In this document: positions 23,700 through 64,000 of the stretch, one piece after another | Layout: the number at the start of each line of letters is the position of its first letter | Numbering within the stretch: the stretch's first letter is position 1 | Source of the DNA: Aradus depressus | Lineage: Eukaryota > Arthropoda > Insecta > Hemiptera > Aradidae | Assembly (NCBI GenBank): GCA_963662175.1 | Contig: OY759218.1 | Span: forward strand, 54,071,427-54,135,426 | Length of the DNA: 64,000 bases | Direction: 5' to 3' | Notes under the pieces: model-generated | What the model was told of the DNA's origin: nothing | Databases searched by the model: none | Seen by the model: the letters and a program-made list of their open reading frames with translations, nothing else | Program-made: the position numbers and the translations under genes

Positions 23700-25314
23700 G
23701 ACCCAACCCAGGAACAAAGGGAAATTTCAATAGAAAAATGTCGTCGCTGTTGGATGACACGTTTTTATGATCATTGTTGATAATAATGTCCCGAGGTTTA
23801 GGGAATACCGTAAAGCAACGTACATTTACAAATTAAGAATTCTAAAATTGAAATACTTAGCATGAAGTTTCATTATCCTGAGTCAGGAAATCATTCAATA
23901 GCCATTTGATCAGATTAAGTATTACACTTGTTAACAATAATTATGTACCACAGTGGGAGATAATGTCTTTATTGTGACAGTTATTCAAAGTAATTCAATT
24001 AAATTTAAATTACTTCTCCAATCAGTGCTTCTCTCATCATATAAAAACTGAACTATGTAACACATTAGACGGTTTGATTCTAATCTAAGCTGCCAATGTT
24101 TATGCAATCCTGTTCAAGTTTTGTTTAATTATTAAAATATGTTGTCCATCTGCAGATAGCATTACATATTCTTTGATATAATTATTTAGATGATGGGTAG
24201 TAAGAATATTCGTATTTAATAGTATCCAAATTTCACTCAAATTACATTTTCATGTAGAGATAACCATGTATTTTTTTAAATTTGTTTTGTTTTATAACTG
24301 CTATATTGTAAACAAAAATAAGCTAACCAATTATTGTGTAAATGTGTGTTGTTCAATTTGATTTCTCTTTAAATTTTGCAAATGTATCTGTGAACGATGT
24401 TCACTCGGAATTCTGAAAAGTATGACCAATCTAGTTGCATCACATTTGTGTTTGGTGTCTAGTAAAATATTGTCACTGTTATTCCGGGCGGTACACGTAA
24501 AGCTAAACAAGTTCTTTGTTTTTATTTATTGTACCTATTTATGTATCACAGATGTATCAGCCGACCAAGTTCAAAAGTGACAGTTCTTATATATTTTAAC
24601 TTGCATTGTTGTCCTTCGTTGTCTTCAAGATAGCAGGACATTTCGTTTCAATTATAGCAGTTGACTATAAGAATTCGCATTCTAACTGATACACTCCGCT
24701 TCTATCTTCTATTTCATATAGCTCTTATTTCTGGTATATATACTATGTATTCTTCTGTTAACCACATCCATTAATCTTCATTTCTCAATATTATATTCTT
24801 TATTTTATTATATTATTTACAACTCAAATATTTGTAAATGTTATGTTAAGGTAAATCTCGTGAACGAATAAGTCCGAACACATTTCTGCGTTCCGTGTCC
24901 ATTCGGTGGAAAGCTAATAAAGTATATAAAAAAAAGAACTTGTTTAACTTTTATATTGTCTAATTCCTCAAAAATATATGAACGACTGTAATGTTTCATC
25001 TTTCTGAACGCACTTGCTCATCTCTCATCCTACATTGAATTATTTTGCTTTTCCTTATTTATTTCTGGTTTTCATATTATAATTCAAACCTAATTCAGTC
25101 TTAATTATTGTTCAATAGCAATCAATTCAATGAATTAAAATTTAAAACAAAGAGTGATAAAGAGGGTGAGAAAAAAATAGTTGAAAATATAAATATTCTC
25201 ACGACAGGTTGGTTCAAGGCCGAACCTAGTAAGATAAGAATGAGTTCTAAAAGAAGGGAACGGAGCTGTTTTGGGTCTGTCCTCGTTCAGCAGTGATAAG
25301 AGCGGCTTTCTTCA
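23700..25314. other. Thiolase upstream region
   Basis: Intergenic sequence 5' of the thiolase start codon; the 5' UTR should begin somewhere after about 25000. The GC-richer stretch 25200-25314 directly before the ATG is the most likely leader. A phrase near 24940 (AACTTGTTTAACTTTTATAT then TGTCTAATTC) resembles part of the palindrome arm at 28990, suggesting a shared Penelope-like tail. Confidence 0.4.
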
Positions 25315-45436
<20,122 letters not shown>

Positions 45437-45646
45437 CTTTCCTCGCCTCTTCATTCACATCATATCCAAAGTGTTTATTCAATCTGTTATCTCTGCTTGG
45501 ACGGTGTCACAATTTTATTTCAACCGAACTGTTGGTCTAATCCGTTTTTTTATTTGAATACTTACAGTACAGCCCTCTTGTATTCATGTTCTTCCTTTAT
45601 CCTTGTTGTTCTCTAGTTGTATGTAGTTACTTATTTCATCATTTAA

Positions 45647-45653
<7 letters not shown>

Positions 45654-45695
<42 letters not shown>
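45654..45695. repeat. (TA)n microsatellite
   Basis: About 20 TA dinucleotides in the thiolase 3' flank, followed at 45784-45810 by a run of 27 C. Confidence 0.95.
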
Positions 45696-45698
<3 letters not shown>

Positions 45699-45745
45699 CA
45701 GTATATTTTTTAAATGTTTAAGTTTATTTTTATACTGAGATTTAC

Positions 45746-45751
45746 AATAAA
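45746..45751 (+). terminator. Candidate thiolase polyadenylation signal
   Basis: An AATAAA hexamer 310 bp after the stop codon; another occurs near 45901. AT-rich sequence makes such hexamers frequent, so this is only a candidate. Confidence 0.3.
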
Positions 45752-46199
45752 TTCTCAATAATGAATCTTCTAGTTTCTTTCTTCCCCCCCCCCCCCCCCC
45801 CCCCCCCCCCTTTTTTATGTACCGTCTCAACTTTATAAAGAAGTAATCCTGTCGGCTCTATTAATCATTAAGTTATTATAGTTCTTTGATTCGTCACCAA
45901 AATAAAATTGAACTTCAGTTTCTGACTACACTCTCACAAACTTTTAAACTGTCCAGTTTACTATTTATGTGGGCTATGAAAGATTTTTGTTAGCCCGCCT
46001 GCGAAGTTACCAGATACTGCCATTAGAGATCCGGTCTCAACTCTACATTAACCAAGAAGTTGCCACCATTCTCGTAATTCACTTTTTTTTAACTAGAATT
46101 GAACTTTTTGTTGCAAGGAAATCAATTACTAAGACATCGCACCAGATATCACCTATGACGCAAGGTATATTATATGAGAGAACCCCCTTGCGCCCTAGG

Positions 46200-46760
46200 T
46201 GATATCATAGCTGATACAATAATAAGAAGATTAAAATTCGTTGCTATGCGATACAATTTGAGCATTACTTAGAAACATTTCCTACGAAAATTTATTGTAC
46301 ACTTGGGCGTTTGGAAATTTAATAAGGAACATTTTTGTTAAGAGTTCATTTTTCGACAGGACTAATCATTTTCGCAAAAATCGACCAAATGTCTAAAACA
46401 ATGGATTTTAAGACGTTATTTTAGAACAGTTTTCAGCGTGTACCTCGTAAACCGCAAAATAAATCGTATTCATGTATAATGTGGGTTTCAGATTTCTCTA
46501 TAATTTTTAATTGAAGATTTTTGATTAGGTCATAAATACAAGCGTCTTGTAAAAAGTACTTATGCGCCGAAGTTGAGTTGTCTTAATTTTCGTATGATTC
46601 CGGCCATCTAATCTGATTAATATTAATTTCATTGCTACAATCGTTTCTGAGTTAGAGCGCACACAAAGTTCAAATCACATCATCTAGAAATTTGTCAAAA
46701 CATTTGGGGGGGGGGGGGGACCTTGAAATATGAATTTCAATTGGATTTGCGACGCTGGAT
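46200..46760 (+). repeat. Dispersed repeat family B, copy 3
   Basis: Shares TTCGTTGCTATGCGATACAA, GACGTTATTTTAGAACAGTT, TTGAAGATTTTTGATTAGG and CGGCCATCTAATCTGATTA with the 49905 copy and with 3440-4110. It ends near a run of G at 46708. It lies between the two convergent host genes. Confidence 0.55.
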
Positions 46761-47331
46761 TTTCGAATTACAGTTACAGTACTTCTTTTTCATTCTGAAG
46801 GAAGAAGTGAAAAATTCCCTGATGCTGATATTTCTGATATGAAATCACTTAATCGTAGGTAGTTTTAACATTTACCGAATATGTTAGAAAACATGATTCT
46901 CAAAAGGAACATCTCATTTAAGCGAGGTGTCAGTCGGGGTTGGTGAGCAGGGACAGAGCACCTAATAATAAAATAATAACACAAACTTTAAACCTTCTGT
47001 TTTTATATACATAACTTTGATTCACAATAATTTTAAGGTGGGAAGTGGGGTAAAACATATTTTATTAGTTTTGATTTTCTGAAACATTACATAGGGTTTT
47101 TTAAACTGGCGAAGATACAAATCAATAATTTATTTTTAGTTTTGTACATTATGAATTTAATTTCTTGAAAAACAAATCTGTGACGTTATATAAAAGTAAT
47201 CTGGAATGCTATAGTACTTAAAGAAAATCACAAACATGAAAGCAAGAAGAGACTAGTGTTCCAATGATAATGAAACGTTATGGTAGAAATGTATTTTAAC
47301 TATAGCAATTAAAAAATAATAAATAACAAAT

Positions 47332-62983
<15,652 letters not shown>

Positions 62984-64000
62984 CTGAAACAGCATTTATA
63001 CGAAATAAAAGAAAAACATAGAATATTCACATTTGAAAACATAAATAAACGGGCTGTCAAAAAAATTTCCTTCAAAGATTGTTGAGAAGTCTCTACAGTT
63101 TTCCATTCTGTGTTGATTGAGATGAAGTCTACACATTTCAAAAATATGTTCAATTACACACAAAAAAAAATTGAAATTATTTCACAAAAAATTGAATAAG
63201 GTGAAAAAAGTAAAGATTCATAAAAATGTTATTCGGGAAAATCTCCGCAAAATCATTTGAAGAATCTTGAACTCCAAGGATAATCTTATTGAGATTTTGA
63301 TGCCGAATAACCAGTACGTTTGATGAGAATCACTTTTTGATTTAGAAAAAACTTTCAAATTCTAAAAAAATGCGGCGATACAACATTTAATTGTTTTAAA
63401 TTCATCATAAGAAAATGTATAACGAAACACATAATAGAACTGAGGTTCATGGTAATTTCAGATTAAAAGTAGGTCAGATCACATGTTCCGATGAAATAAT
63501 AATTCCAGTGAAAATAGCTATACTTAATGTTTTCTTCACGAAAAGAAGTATAATTTTCCTTCATTCCTTTTTTAATAAATTAAACGAAATAATTCTTATC
63601 TCTGCGAAATAATTCTAATAGATAACTTTTCAATAGCAAAATATGAAAAACAAAGTTTTTATCGAGGGAATAACCCAATTTTTTTTATAATTCTCAATTT
63701 ATGGGGTATTTATTTGTTACTTTTTTTGTTCTTAATTTGGGAACCGGTGTATATTTCAGATTATTAGATAGAATGTATCCTCCATCCTAGCTGTACACAT
63801 AGTATCATATTCTACTTATTACTACGATCTTTAGGCAGTATTTTTGATTTAAAAGTTTTGGAAACCATTAATAAGTATGAGAAGACTATCGGTCTATTTC
63901 TTAACAGTCTTCATACGTTTCACTTTAATATCCACAGAAACGTTATTACTTTTAATGTATGACAAAATGCATAATGAATATGTGAACGATTTTTTAAAAA
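62984..64000. other. Intron or 5' region of ATP synthase alpha; no exon found
   Basis: No ATG followed by a mitochondrial presequence and a phase-0 donor is visible on the minus strand here, so the first exon probably lies beyond the right edge. AT-rich throughout. Confidence 0.55.

Noticed and set aside
45639..45830. Open frame with a Gly run and a Tyr-Ile run
   Set aside because: It reads through the C27 homopolymer and the (TA)n microsatellite.

Overview
This is a gene-poor, AT-rich, transposon-laden stretch of an insect nuclear genome. A hemipteran is my best guess, but the sequence does not settle the order. Supporting signs are spliced conserved mitochondrial genes with short GT-AG exons, jockey-, RTE- and I-type LINEs, tRNA-derived SINEs, Tc1/mariner and Harbinger traces, and a SINE tail that reads as the insect telomeric pentamer (TTAGG complement). 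There is no bacterial, plasmid or viral gene content.

Three host genes account for the conserved coding sequence. (1) Minus strand, 7740 down to 2275: the first four coding exons of a ceramide transfer protein (CERT) orthologue, covering the PH domain and the serine-rich motif; the START-domain exons lie off the left edge. (2) Plus strand, 25315-45436: a complete eight-exon mitochondrial 3-ketoacyl-CoA thiolase (ACAA2 / yip2 type, 398 aa) with both catalytic cysteines and the catalytic histidine. (3) Minus strand, 62983 down to 47332: eleven exons (530 codons) of mitochondrial ATP synthase subunit alpha; only the short first exon with most of the targeting presequence is missing and probably lies beyond the right edge. 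The thiolase and ATP synthase genes converge, with stop codons 1.9 kb apart.

The rest is mobile DNA, much of it inside introns. Three LINE insertions can be delimited by perfect target-site duplications: a structurally intact jockey-type element with two open ORFs in thiolase intron 4 (30361-34693, 14-bp TSD), an RTE-type element in intron 6 (40028-43504, 15-bp TSD, two lesions), and an I-type element with RNase H in the ATP synthase intron that splits the P-loop (about 55701-61585, 11-bp TSD, three frameshifts). Older relics lie at 545-1440, 2600-3320, 5690-5960, 8960-9550, 12190-12425 and 15310-18470. Non-LINE mobile DNA includes seven tRNA-SINE copies or fragments, a Tc1-like transposase relic, a Harbinger transposase scrap, two MITE-like hairpins, a 1.13-kb foldback element with 192-bp inverted repeats, and several tandem repeats.

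The least ordinary items are a broken member of a poorly characterised multicopy animal gene family (GCDTTS motif plus a Cys-rich tail, 10085-11570), a perfect 108-bp-arm palindrome bounded by 13-bp direct repeats (28911-29214), a recurring hammerhead-like stem-loop motif in probable Penelope-like tails, and two uncharacterised dispersed repeat families. I found no convincing new multi-gene system.
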